A stretch of DNA of 64,000 bases, taken from Colwellia sp. BRX10-3. GTDB taxonomy: Bacteria; Pseudomonadota; Gammaproteobacteria; Enterobacterales; Alteromonadaceae. Location: the NCBI RefSeq assembly GCF_014077505.1, contig NZ_JACGWA010000001.1, positions 868,001 through 932,000 on the forward strand, read 5' to 3'. Positions 17,666 to 26,930 of the stretch are shown here, piece after piece; the stretch's first letter is position 1, and every line of letters starts with the position of its first letter. The translations under genes were made by a program, and so were the position numbers. The notes under the pieces were generated by a model. The model had not been told where the DNA came from. It searched no databases and saw nothing but the letters and a program-made list of their open reading frames with translations.

Positions 17666-18610
17666 TTAAGCTATTTTCAAGTAGTCTTTAATAACTTCGG
17701 CACCGGTATCCGCTTGGATCGGTTTAAAAATAAAACCAGAAATCCCCTGACTTTCACAGCTTTTTATTAACGCTTGATCTGTGACTGAAGAAAGCATAAC
17801 CACGGGAACATTGCTGCCATTAGCACGAATATTTACCAATGCCTGATCACCGTTCATTTCACTCATTACAACATCCATAAACATAAAGTCAGGTTGTTGC
17901 TCTTGTACCATAGTAACTGCCACCGAACCGTCGTCAGCTTCAATAACATTGTTATAACCTAGCTGAGATAGATAACGCTTTAGTGCTTTGCGGATCATGC
18001 CGCTGTCGTCAACTAAAAGTATTTTACTTTCTAGCGGTAATATTTTGCTGTGAGGATTACTAATACCAGTACTGGCTTCTCGCTTAATGCCTACCGATTG
18101 ATATTCAACGTTACGAATAAGCAAATTAAAATAATAACGACCTACACCTTCAATAGTGATAGGCACAGTTATAACTTCGGTTACACCCGCTAAGTATTTG
18201 TCCATGTCATTAACATCGTGAACAAAGTATGGGCTAGAAAATTTATAATCTAAACTATAACGGCCATGTAAATCTGTCGAGCGACCCACAATGGTATTGC
18301 CCCATTCCGCTAAGGCATTACTTAACTCTTCATTTATTTCAGTGTATTGATATTTTTCTTCAAACATATGTTCACAAACTGAATTACCAATTGCGATAGC
18401 TGTTTCTGGATAATGATGCATCATTATAACGCCGTCTAAGCCACCGGTGACTTCAGAACATACGGCATAGCCTTTAAAGCGAAAATCATCAACGTTATCT
18501 ACAAAAGCCTCACCTGCCTCGCCAACCAAATTCGTCATTGCCTTCAAACTAGCAAGTGACTCATTGATAAAAGGGTATAAAATAACTTTATATAGCGCTT
18601 CTACTGACAT
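17666..18610 (-). CDS. CheX-like domain fused to response-regulator receiver domain
   Basis: 314 residues. About residues 1-170 resemble a CheX/chemotaxis-phosphatase-like fold (NALAEWGNTIVGRS is the characteristic E-x-x-N helix, followed by beta strands). Residues 195-314 are a receiver domain: LLVDDSGMIRKALKRYL, the phospho-acceptor Asp246 in FMFMDVVM, SS(V) near 276 and FKPI with the conserved Lys. CheX-type phosphatases dephosphorylate CheY-P, so this may be a self-regulating or cross-talking receiver. It has no output domain and is monocistronic. Confidence 0.8.
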   Translation of the reverse strand: MSVEALYKVILYPFINESLASLKAMTNLVGEAGEAFVDNVDDFRFKGYAVCSEVTGGLDGVIMMHHYPETAIAIGNSVCEHMFEEKYQYTEINEELSNALAEWGNTIVGRSTDLHGRYSLDYKFSSPYFVHDVNDMDKYLAGVTEVITVPITIEGVGRYYFNLLIRNVEYQSVGIKREASTGISNPHSKILPLESKILLVDDSGMIRKALKRYLSQLGYNNVIEADDGSVAVTMVQEQQPDFMFMDVVMSEMNGDQALVNIRANGSNVPVVMLSSVTDQALIKSCESQGISGFIFKPIQADTGAEVIKDYLKIA

Positions 18611-18798
18611 GATTTTTCCTTTTTTATAATTATTTCTAAATCAATTTTGCTAGTACAATACTAAGCCCAAGCAATAAATACAAATTTAGCTTAAGTCACT
18701 ATTAAAATCACCTTGTATAACAAAATATCTTCCACTATCGATGCTAATGTTCTTATAGTATGAACGTAAAACCGAAAGTCGCCTAGGCACAACATCAA

Positions 18799-19290
18799 CT
18801 AAAGCAATAGATGACGGTCGATAGGAAAAAACTCACTCGCTGCATTAATTAATGACTGCGCGGTTAGAGCAGTAACACCATATACATGAGTTTTTACACC
18901 GTCACGTTGCATTACTTTTCTAAGCAATAAATCAAAGTCACCATCGCCGGAAAGTAAGATGACAATATCCACTTCCGGTGCCATTTCCATCACATCAACC
19001 GCGATACCAACATCCCAATCACCTTTTGCAGAGCCGTCACGACGCTGAATAAAAGGTTTAAGTTTTACCTCAAAGCCAATGTATTTTAAGGCTTTTTGAA
19101 ATTTATGCTGTTGGTCGTCACTGCGCTGTATGGCATAAGCATTAGCCAAAACAATATCACCTTGTTGACTAATTTGTTGCCAGAATGCTCGATAATTAAA
19201 TTGCTGCTGAAAAGTATCTCGTGTGGTGTAATAAATATTTTGTACATCAACAAATATGGCAATTTTTGGTGGTTGTTCGCTATTTTGCAT
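18799..19290 (-). CDS. NYN domain (LabA/DUF88-like) protein, predicted ribonuclease
   Basis: 163 residues. IAIFVDVQNIYYTTR with the early Asp, AKGDWDVGIAVDVM and ILLSGDGDFDLLLRKV give the four acidic positions of the PIN-like NYN/LabA fold. The family is thought to be metal-dependent RNases. It is divergent from plsB and stands alone. Confidence 0.85.
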   Translation of the reverse strand: MQNSEQPPKIAIFVDVQNIYYTTRDTFQQQFNYRAFWQQISQQGDIVLANAYAIQRSDDQQHKFQKALKYIGFEVKLKPFIQRRDGSAKGDWDVGIAVDVMEMAPEVDIVILLSGDGDFDLLLRKVMQRDGVKTHVYGVTALTAQSLINAASEFFPIDRHLLL

Positions 19291-19552
19291 AAAAATCCTA
19301 TTTGCTAACTTAGGTCATATTTTGGCCTAATGTAATAAATTCGTTATATTTCATTATGGTACCTGGTTTGAATGCTTTTAGCAGTTAATTATTAACAACT
19401 AAAAACTACCCATCGCCAAGCAGAATGAAGTGCGAGTATAATAGCCATTAAAATATTGCATTGAGAACTTAGTCAAAATAACTCTACTGGGTATAAGAGA
19501 CAATTATTAAGCTAAGTGCTACAATAGACAGTCAAATAAAGCTGAGTAAAAC

Positions 19553-21997
19553 ATGATGTTAGCCGTTCGTAAATTATTTTATTTATTACTGCGTTTACCG
19601 ATGAAGATATTGGTGCGTTGTAAAGTTGTTGCCGACGAAATGATTAATTCAGGTCAATTAACCACTGAGCAGCCGGTATTTTATGTATTACGTCATCAAT
19701 CGGCCAGTGATGTTTTATCGCTACGTACAGCTTGTAAAAAAGCTAACTTACCTGACCCCCTAGCGCCTGTGGATGTGGATGGCCAAACTTTATCAAGATT
19801 ACTTTTTTTAGAAGAACCTACAACATTATTCCATTGGCGCAAAGCAAAAAAAACCACAGCAATAGCGCAAGGCTTTGAATTGCTTAATGCTCACGCCAAT
19901 AATGAAAAGTTAGATGCTCAACTTATACCTGCCAATGTTATTTGGGGACGCACCCCGACCAAAGAAAGAAATAATACCAATGTTGGTACACTTTTAACCG
20001 ATCAAGAATCGCCAACTTGGTTACGCAAATTTTTGATCGTCTTATTTCTAGGCCGCCATACCATGGTGCGATTTAGCGAAGCTATTTCATTTCGCCACAT
20101 GGCGGATAAGCATGGTAGTAATGAAGCCAGTGCGCGGAAATTAATACGTATTGCGCGTTTTCATTTTCATCGTCAAATTATTGCGGCCAAAGGGCCTAGG
20201 CTTATGCATCGACAACAGATGTTTGCTAATTTAATCGTTAATCCCGCGATAAAACGTGTGATTAACGAAGAAGCAAAAAGCAAAAATATCACTGAAGCAG
20301 AAGCTAAAAAACAAGCATTAGCGATAATGGACGAAATTGCCGGTGATTATCGTGATGTTACCGTACGTTTTGGTGAACGACTTCTCGGCTGGTTATGGAA
20401 CCGTCTTTATAACGGCATTGAAGTGAATAAAGCTGAACGTTTACGGAATTTAGCACAAGAGGGCCATGAAATTATCTACGTGCCTTGTCACCGCAGCCAC
20501 ATGGATTATTTACTCCTTACCTACGTTATTTTTCAACAAGGCCTAGTAACACCGCGCATTGCTGCAGGTATCAATTTAAATTTTTGGCCAGCAGGACCTA
20601 TTTTTCGAAAAGCCGGTGCCTTTTTCATTCGCCGTAGTTTTAAAGGTAACCGCCTTTATTCCACGATTTTTCGTGAATATTTAGGTTTACTTTTTGAACG
20701 TGGATACCCAGTTAAATACTATTCCGAAGGTGGTCGTAGCCGAACAGGTCGATTACTTTCACCAAAAACTGGCATGTTAGCGATGACCATTCAAAGCATG
20801 CTGCGCGGCATCGACCGACCGTTAACCTTAGTGCCTGTTTATCTAGGTTATGAACACGTAATGGAAGTTGGTACTTATCATAAAGAGTTAAGTGGTAGCC
20901 AAAAGAAAGGCGAGTCAATATTTGGTGTGATTAAAGCAATTCGAAATTTGCGCAATTACGGCAAAGGCTACGTTAACTTTGGTGAACCTATCAATATTAA
21001 TCAGTTTTTGAATAATCAGGTACCTGACTGGAAACAAGCAATAGACCCCATTGACCCACAAAAGCCTCAATGGTTAAATCCTAGCGTTAATCTGTTAGCC
21101 CAGCAAGTTATGACCTCAATCAACCAATGTGCCGCGTTAAATGGCGTTGCCTTAGTTTCACTGATTTTACATGCAACAGAAAACAAAGCGCTAACCAAAG
21201 CTGAGTTAATAAGCCAGCTTGATTTTTTCATCGCTTTGCAGCGCGCTGTGCCATACCACACCGAGTTAACTATACCCGCTGAAACCGGTGCAGAGCTTTT
21301 AGAGCATGTAATATTATTGAACAAAGTGACCATTAACCAAGACAGTTTTGGTGACATTATTTCCTTAACCGAAAGTGCAATATTGGAGCTGCGCTACTAT
21401 CGCAACAATATTATTCACACTTTTATATTGCCTTCACTGGTTTGTCGTTTATTAGAGCGCAATGCAAAAATCAGTCAAAACAGCATGCTTGGCCAAGTTC
21501 AACGGTTAATCGAATTACTCAAAACCGATTTATTTTTGTGGCAATCAGCAGAAGACGCAGAGCAACAAGTACAAGCAGTATGTCAGTTTTTAGCCGAGAA
21601 GGGGATCGTAAAACAAAGTAAATCGGGTGTTTGGTCATTAAGTAGTGACGATGAAAATCGGGCAAAAATACGCTTAATAGCAGAGTGTGTTAACGAAACC
21701 ATGCAGCGCTTTGCCATAATTACCTCGCTACTTGGCCAATTGGCCCCGATTAAAAAGTCTGAATTAAATGAAAAGGTTGTCGCGATAGCTCAGCGTTTAT
21801 CTGTATTGAACAACATCAATGCCCCTGAATTTATAGATAAAAAAGCACAATCGACATTAATTACCGCAATGAAAGATCAAGGTTATATCGTGTTAGATGA
21901 GAACGATAAATTAGTTGATAGCAGTACTTTAGGCTTATTAAAAAGCTCTGTCAGTAACTTAGTGGATATCGAGGTTTTACAAAGTATCGTGCGTTAA
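19553..21997 (+). CDS. plsB: Glycerol-3-phosphate 1-O-acyltransferase
   Basis: 814 residues; the E. coli enzyme is 807. It makes lysophosphatidate from glycerol-3-phosphate and acyl-ACP or acyl-CoA, the first step of phospholipid synthesis, at the inner membrane. The acyltransferase motifs are visible: HRSHMDYLLLTY (motif I, HX4D) near residue 315, a GAFFIRRSFKGN segment, and YYSEGGRSRTGRLL (motif III) near 390. Two adjacent Met codons begin the frame. It is monocistronic. Confidence 0.97.
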   Translation: MMLAVRKLFYLLLRLPMKILVRCKVVADEMINSGQLTTEQPVFYVLRHQSASDVLSLRTACKKANLPDPLAPVDVDGQTLSRLLFLEEPTTLFHWRKAKKTTAIAQGFELLNAHANNEKLDAQLIPANVIWGRTPTKERNNTNVGTLLTDQESPTWLRKFLIVLFLGRHTMVRFSEAISFRHMADKHGSNEASARKLIRIARFHFHRQIIAAKGPRLMHRQQMFANLIVNPAIKRVINEEAKSKNITEAEAKKQALAIMDEIAGDYRDVTVRFGERLLGWLWNRLYNGIEVNKAERLRNLAQEGHEIIYVPCHRSHMDYLLLTYVIFQQGLVTPRIAAGINLNFWPAGPIFRKAGAFFIRRSFKGNRLYSTIFREYLGLLFERGYPVKYYSEGGRSRTGRLLSPKTGMLAMTIQSMLRGIDRPLTLVPVYLGYEHVMEVGTYHKELSGSQKKGESIFGVIKAIRNLRNYGKGYVNFGEPININQFLNNQVPDWKQAIDPIDPQKPQWLNPSVNLLAQQVMTSINQCAALNGVALVSLILHATENKALTKAELISQLDFFIALQRAVPYHTELTIPAETGAELLEHVILLNKVTINQDSFGDIISLTESAILELRYYRNNIIHTFILPSLVCRLLERNAKISQNSMLGQVQRLIELLKTDLFLWQSAEDAEQQVQAVCQFLAEKGIVKQSKSGVWSLSSDDENRAKIRLIAECVNETMQRFAIITSLLGQLAPIKKSELNEKVVAIAQRLSVLNNINAPEFIDKKAQSTLITAMKDQGYIVLDENDKLVDSSTLGLLKSSVSNLVDIEVLQSIVR

Positions 21998-22262
21998 CAT
22001 TGAGAGTAACAGTTCAAGAAAGTGACTGAGAAGTTTTGATCAGGTCAACAGCACTTGTTTCAAAACCTTAGTCAACATAACTCACTAAGGTATTATCTTG
22101 ATAGCGGCTTTATTATCAAAATAATGTACTAACATCTAACCTATACATAACCAAAAATCGCCAATGACAATATAGATACGCGATTGTTTATTCTGGATAA
22201 GCATTTATGCCGTCAATTTTGGCATTTTTATCTGCTTGATGTCGGATAGAATATTACCTTTA
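21998..22262. other. Gap between convergent plsB and ubiA
   Basis: No gene and no clear terminator hairpin seen. Confidence 0.4.
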
Positions 22263-23123
22263 TTATAAATACTCTACCATCACACCAATAAACACAATCA
22301 AACCAACATAATGATTATTTAAAAAGGCCGTAAAGCAGCGGTCACGATCACGCCCGGCAATTAGGATTTGTTGATAACAGAAAAAACCAGCAGCAATCAC
22401 TAGCGATAATTGATATGGCCAACCAAAGGCAAGCATATCACCAACAGTAAACAGCAACGCCAAGGTTATTAACTGCAAATACAAAATAATGCGTTTATCA
22501 TTTTCGCCAAAAATAATGGCTGTCGACTTAACGCCGATTCTTAAATCATCATCTCGATCTACCATAGCGTACATGGTGTCGTAAGCGACAGTCCATATAA
22601 CGTTAGCACTGAACAATAGCCAAGCCACCGTAGGTATCTGCCCTTGTTCTTGTGCAAAAGCCATGATCATGCCCCAACTAAACGCCGAACCTAAAACAAC
22701 TTGCGGAAAATGTGTTATGCGTTTCATAAACGGATAACTAGCCGCCAATAAAACGGCAACAACAGAGAGCATAATGGCGTAATTACTTAAGCTCAGCACC
22801 AAAGTAAAAGCAAGCAGAATAAAAGTTGCAAACAACTGCAAGGCTTCACAACTCGATAAAGCCCCGGTAACTAACGGGCGGTTTTGTGTACGCTTAACTT
22901 CACCATCAATTTTACGGTCGGCATAATCATTAATAATACAACCAGCACTGCGCATAAAAAAAACACCTAGGCTAAATACCACCAAAAGATGCAATGACGG
23001 CCAGCCATCTGAGGCAATCCACAATGCCCAGTAAGTCGGCCACAGCAACAAGTACGTGCCGATAGGCTTATCCATGCGGGTAATCTGTTTAATAGCGGTT
23101 AGTTTTTTCGTTAACTCACTCAA
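22263..23123 (-). CDS. ubiA: 4-hydroxybenzoate octaprenyltransferase
   Basis: 286 residues with seven to nine membrane helices. It joins the polyprenyl chain to 4-hydroxybenzoate in ubiquinone synthesis. The prenyl-diphosphate motifs NDYADRKIDG (NDxxDxxxD, about residue 66) and DTMYAMVDRDDD (about residue 182) are both intact. It follows ubiC by 12 bp, so the two steps are co-expressed. Confidence 0.96.
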   Translation of the reverse strand: MSELTKKLTAIKQITRMDKPIGTYLLLWPTYWALWIASDGWPSLHLLVVFSLGVFFMRSAGCIINDYADRKIDGEVKRTQNRPLVTGALSSCEALQLFATFILLAFTLVLSLSNYAIMLSVVAVLLAASYPFMKRITHFPQVVLGSAFSWGMIMAFAQEQGQIPTVAWLLFSANVIWTVAYDTMYAMVDRDDDLRIGVKSTAIIFGENDKRIILYLQLITLALLFTVGDMLAFGWPYQLSLVIAAGFFCYQQILIAGRDRDRCFTAFLNNHYVGLIVFIGVMVEYL

Positions 23124-23135
23124 TGTAGTGCCCTT

Positions 23136-23702
23136 TTATATTTCATATGCTACGGCGCCGGGTAAAAATATTTCAGCCACCATTAACGGTTTAGCATCAA
23201 GTACAAAAACCGAACGACGACCCCACAGCGGTTGTTGAGTTGTTTGAAGTGCTAAATAATTCACGAGATTTGCCACGCTAGAAGCTTGGTCAAATGCGGC
23301 AACTTCAATTTTTTTACGCTGTAAATCAGGGTGATTAAACAATACTTGCCCTAAAGATTGTGTACCCAAATGTGCTAATTGCTGCTGGGCGCCAGTTAAA
23401 GACCTTAAAGGTAATAAACTTCGAGCAAATACTTGCGGGATATCATCACAATATAATAATACTTCTCGGACCAACACCTGCTCGCCAACAATAACATCAT
23501 CATTGGCTTCACTCGCATCACATGCTTGAATACACTGCCCAAGCACTTGCACACGAAATTGTTGACCATGGCATTTCAGCCGCGCTGTAAGTGAACCAGG
23601 ATCAAGCAACCAATCGCGTAAGCTATTTGGAAGATTGAAGCTTTCTGGCGGCTGCCACTTTGCGACCATTTGTACAGGAAATAATGAATGTTCTGCTGTC
23701 AT
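23136..23702 (-). CDS. ubiC: Chorismate pyruvate-lyase
   Basis: 188 residues. It forms 4-hydroxybenzoate from chorismate, the committed step before UbiA. Visible features are LRDWLLDPGSLTARLKCHG near the N-terminus, GEQVLVREVLLYCDDIP in the centre and RRSVFVLDAKPLMVAEIFLPGA at the C-terminus with the conserved Arg and Glu. It is the first gene of a ubiC-ubiA unit. Confidence 0.92.
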   Translation of the reverse strand: MTAEHSLFPVQMVAKWQPPESFNLPNSLRDWLLDPGSLTARLKCHGQQFRVQVLGQCIQACDASEANDDVIVGEQVLVREVLLYCDDIPQVFARSLLPLRSLTGAQQQLAHLGTQSLGQVLFNHPDLQRKKIEVAAFDQASSVANLVNYLALQTTQQPLWGRRSVFVLDAKPLMVAEIFLPGAVAYEI

Positions 23703-23743
23703 ACCCGGAAACTATTTAACGAAAAACGACGTATGATAGCGTT

Positions 23744-24038
23744 TATACCCGTTCCACTTCAAGATGCAGGTTTCAGCAAATTGATAAAGGGTTAGCTACC
23801 AGACATTGATTGATGAGAATAGTTATTCTAGTATCAAAATCAATAACACAGGAAATAACCCTTTATCGGCTCGCGCGTAGGGAGTTAAACTAAAAAAAGT
23901 CCTTCGTTGCATACATGAATGTCGGACATTAGAGTAACGCAGGAGCAGTTACCGAGAATAACTATTATCTGCGTATCGCGCCATGATCTGATTTCTTAGC
24001 TTAGCCCTGCAACTGCATTGTGAAGTGTTGCGGGTATA
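23744..24038. mobile_element. MITE-like non-coding element with imperfect terminal inverted repeats
   Basis: A 295-bp stretch bounded by TATACCCG (23744-23751) and CGGGTATA (24031-24038). The terminal arms, about 26 bp each, match at about 21 positions (the inner part is CACTTCAnnATGCAG). Inside is a 12-bp perfect inverted repeat, GATAAAGGGTTA at 23783-23794 and its complement at 23856-23867, enclosing smaller palindromes such as AGAATA-G-TTATTCT. No ORF is present. The boundaries and lack of coding fit a miniature inverted-repeat element. No second copy was seen in this window. Confidence 0.5.
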
Positions 24039-24249
24039 TTTTTCCACAAAAACAGCTTACTGCCCGTATTGAATAACGGTACTTATCCTAGGAGATACTA
24101 GCGTTTTTAGGCTAAAAGCATGAGGTAAATAAAAAATCGCTAAATAATTCAGCGCATGATCAAAATTCGCGTTATCATTTAAAGGCAATCAACCTATTTA
24201 ACTGCTTAGCATAAATAGTTAACTTATTTTCTAATTTGAGTTTTAGTGT

Positions 24250-24630
24250 ATGAAAACATCCATTATTTTACTGTTAGTACTGCTAAGTTCGTCTTTTGCC
24301 AAAGCGGCTGATTACGCTTACTTTGGCTTTGAACCTTCAATTGTTACCAACTACGTGGCAGTGAAGAAAAAAATGGGCTATGTCCGTTTAACGGTAGAGC
24401 TGATGATCGAAGATGCTTCAAATTATGAGATTGTTGAACACCATGCACCGCTTTTGCGAGATGCAATTATTAATATAATTGGTCAGCAACCTGAGTCAAA
24501 AGTTAAATCAATCAATGGCCGCCATGAAATACAGCGCTTGTGTGAAGAGAAAGTCAGAGAAATACTGGAAACAGAGACTGGCAAACCATTAATTAAAAAG
24601 CTTCTATTTACTCAATGGTTAGATAACTAA
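24250..24630 (+). CDS. FliL-like protein, exported, outside a flagellar operon
   Basis: 126 residues with a cleavable-looking signal peptide (MKTSIILLLVLLSSSFAKA). The rest matches the periplasmic domain of FliL: FGFEPSIVTNYV, YVRLTVELMI and HHAPLLRDAIINIIGQQ. FliL is a single-pass stator-associated flagellar protein. This copy appears to have a signal peptide instead of an anchor, and no flagellar genes are near. Such orphan copies occur near ubiC and glpG in related marine bacteria as far as I recall. Confidence 0.75.
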   Translation: MKTSIILLLVLLSSSFAKAADYAYFGFEPSIVTNYVAVKKKMGYVRLTVELMIEDASNYEIVEHHAPLLRDAIINIIGQQPESKVKSINGRHEIQRLCEEKVREILETETGKPLIKKLLFTQWLDN

Positions 24631-24683
24631 GCGCGACTGAATCAAACAGCAATCGGAATAATAAATTCAATTGCGGGAAAACT

Positions 24684-24717
24684 AAAACACACTTACTTAT
24701 TTTAAGAAGTGTGTTTT
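24684..24717 (+). terminator. Bidirectional terminator between the FliL-like gene and glpG
   Basis: Arms 24684-24694 (AAAACACACTT) and 24707-24717 form a perfect 11-bp stem with a 12-nt loop, followed by T's to 24721. The end of the glpG frame (stop at 24702) lies inside the hairpin, so one structure serves both convergent genes. Confidence 0.85.
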
Positions 24718-25568
24718 TTTTCCTTTAAAACTTGAATATAAGCCATTATACAACCACTAAGTAGGCCTAATAAATGTGCTGTGTTCGCAACATTAATCGG
24801 CATTAAACTGGTGTAACCTAATAATAGCCAAAACAACATAAAGCCAATGATTGGCTTAGGCAGTGATAAACCTTTTTCTGGCATTAACCAACCCATCCAC
24901 CATACATATCCAACTAGCGCATACACTACACCAGATAAACCACCAAAATTTGGCCCATCAACGAAAAATTGTCCAATATTAGAGACTAACGCAGAAACGA
25001 GCAGTAAATTGATTAAACTAAACTTGCCCGTTATTTGCTCAACTGAGCCGCCCAATTGCCACCACCACATGGTATTAAAAACAATATGTAACCATGAGAA
25101 GTGAAAAAAAGCTGGGCCTAATAACCTATGAGGAGCTTGTAAAACAGCATCTACACTTAGTTGAGGATAAAATTGTAAATAGTGAAATACAGTATTTCCC
25201 CAACCTAAATTGCTGGCAATAAATACCAGCCAACATAGGGAGAAAACCACTAAGGTAACAATACCGGCATGAGAAAAAAACTGCGCTTTAAGACTAGTCA
25301 ATAACGCTGGAGAATTAGAATTAATATCAGCTACATCGCCACTTTGCCATGCTGCTTGCTGATACTTAGCTTGGTCAGGATCAGCAATAAACTGCTCAAA
25401 CGCTTGTTGAGCAAAGTCATACTTATCGCCCTGACAATAAATAACAAAGCCAGCTTCTTCATTTTGCACCTGCGCCTGAACGGCAACAGATTTTAGATAG
25501 TTACAAAACAGTAACGCAATATTATGTTGCGTTACTTTCACCAGTGGCCGCAGCTCTTGCTCCAACAT
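24702..25568 (-). CDS. glpG: Rhomboid intramembrane serine protease
   Basis: 288 residues with an N-terminal cytosolic domain (about 1-90) and six membrane helices. The catalytic dyad is Ser212 in GGLSGVVYALVG and His265 in ANTAHLLGLLSG. The HIVFNTMWWW segment after the first helix is typical of GlpG. It cleaves membrane proteins within or near their membrane segments. The start overlaps the glpE stop by 1 bp. Here it ends a kbl-tdh-glpE-glpG unit rather than a glp regulon unit. Confidence 0.95.
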   Translation of the reverse strand: MLEQELRPLVKVTQHNIALLFCNYLKSVAVQAQVQNEEAGFVIYCQGDKYDFAQQAFEQFIADPDQAKYQQAAWQSGDVADINSNSPALLTSLKAQFFSHAGIVTLVVFSLCWLVFIASNLGWGNTVFHYLQFYPQLSVDAVLQAPHRLLGPAFFHFSWLHIVFNTMWWWQLGGSVEQITGKFSLINLLLVSALVSNIGQFFVDGPNFGGLSGVVYALVGYVWWMGWLMPEKGLSLPKPIIGFMLFWLLLGYTSLMPINVANTAHLLGLLSGCIMAYIQVLKEKKHTS

Positions 25569-25900
25569 CAGTGTTCAATAACATCCGGATGTTGTAACTG
25601 CCAATCAGTAAAACCGCCATCCAAAGAATAAACTTCGGTAAAATCTTGGCTGATCAGAAACTGCGCCGCTTGCTGACTTGAAATACCGTGATAACAACAC
25701 ACCACAACTGGTGCGTCTAAATCTGCGGTACGCAAAAATTCAGGCAAACTATCATTACTTAAATGTATGGCATTAGGAATATGCCCCGATTGAAACGAGG
25801 CAGGATCGCGAATATCAACCACCACATGCGTCTCATCAGTTAACACTTGCTGCAGTTCACTGATTTGCATGTGTTTAAAATTTTCTTCGCTATTTGACAT
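25568..25900 (-). CDS. glpE: Thiosulfate sulfurtransferase (rhodanese)
   Basis: 110 residues, a single rhodanese domain; E. coli GlpE is 108. [19 protein letters not shown] and the active-site loop CCYHGISS, with the persulfide-forming Cys, are present. It transfers sulfane sulfur to cyanide or thiol acceptors. It overlaps tdh and glpG by 1 bp each, so all are translationally coupled. Confidence 0.93.
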   Translation of the reverse strand: MSNSEENFKHMQISELQQVLTDETHVVVDIRDPASFQSGHIPNAIHLSNDSLPEFLRTADLDAPVVVCCYHGISSQQAAQFLISQDFTEVYSLDGGFTDWQLQHPDVIEH

Positions 25901-26928
25901 TATGTTTCCCAGTTTAAAATTACTTTACCCGATTGTCCTGAACGCATAATATCAAACCCTTGCTGAAAATCATCAATATTAAAGTGATGAGTGATAATTG
26001 GTGATAAATCTAGGCCTGATTGAATCAAACTCGCCATTTTATACCAAGTTTCGAACATTTCGCGACCGTAAATACCTTTAATGGTTAAACCTTTAAAAAT
26101 AATTTTACTCCAGTCAATTGCCATATCCTCTCCCGGAATACCTAACATGGCAATTTTACCACCATTGTTCATGTTGGCTAGCATATCGGTAAATGCCATT
26201 GGTACGCCTGACATTTCCATGCCAACGTCGAAGCCTTCGGTCATACCTAAATCAGCCATAACATCGGCAAGGTTTTCTTTCGTCACATCAACTGCACGAG
26301 TAGCACCCATTTTGCGGGCTAAGTCTAAACGGTATTCGTTAACGTCGGTAACAACAACATGACGAGCACCAACATGTTTTGCCACTGCCGCTGCCATAAT
26401 ACCAATTGGACCAGCACCGGTGATCAACACATCTTCACCCACTAAATCAAATGACAAAGCAGTATGTACAGCATTGCCAAATGGGTCGAAAATAGCGGCT
26501 AAATCATCTGAAATTTCATCCGGTAATTTAAAAGCGTTAAAGGCTGGGATCACTAAATATTCCGCAAAAGAGCCAGAACGATTTACGCCAACACCTACGG
26601 TATTACGACATAAATGTGTACGACCACCACGGCAGTTACGACAATGGCCACAAGTAATATGGCCTTCACCTGAAACACGGTCACCAAGGGCAAAACCCTT
26701 AACTTCTTGACCAATACCGACGACTTCGCCAGCGTATTCATGACCGACAACCATAGGCACAGGAATTGTTTTTTGTGACCACTCATCCCAGTTATAAATA
26801 TGAATATCTGTACCACAAATAGCGGTTTTCTTAATCTTAATTAACAGATCGTTATGGCCAATTTCTGGCTTTGGCGAATCTGTCATCCAAATACCCGGTT
26901 CAGCTTTTAGTTTTGCTAATGACTTCAT
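25900..26928 (-). CDS. tdh: L-threonine 3-dehydrogenase
   Basis: 342 residues, close to the E. coli length. A zinc-dependent MDR dehydrogenase that oxidises L-threonine to 2-amino-3-ketobutyrate with NAD+. Visible are [14 protein letters not shown] (catalytic zinc Cys), GHEYAGEV, the structural zinc Cys cluster [15 protein letters not shown] and the NAD-binding [18 protein letters not shown]. It lies 2 bp after kbl, which uses its product. Confidence 0.97.
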   Translation of the reverse strand: MKSLAKLKAEPGIWMTDSPKPEIGHNDLLIKIKKTAICGTDIHIYNWDEWSQKTIPVPMVVGHEYAGEVVGIGQEVKGFALGDRVSGEGHITCGHCRNCRGGRTHLCRNTVGVGVNRSGSFAEYLVIPAFNAFKLPDEISDDLAAIFDPFGNAVHTALSFDLVGEDVLITGAGPIGIMAAAVAKHVGARHVVVTDVNEYRLDLARKMGATRAVDVTKENLADVMADLGMTEGFDVGMEMSGVPMAFTDMLANMNNGGKIAMLGIPGEDMAIDWSKIIFKGLTIKGIYGREMFETWYKMASLIQSGLDLSPIITHHFNIDDFQQGFDIMRSGQSGKVILNWET

Positions 26929-26930
26929 GT

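Noticed and set aside
20712-20918. Minus-strand ORFs inside plsB (20712-20918 and 21067-21357)
   Set aside because: Shadows of the strongly supported plsB frame.
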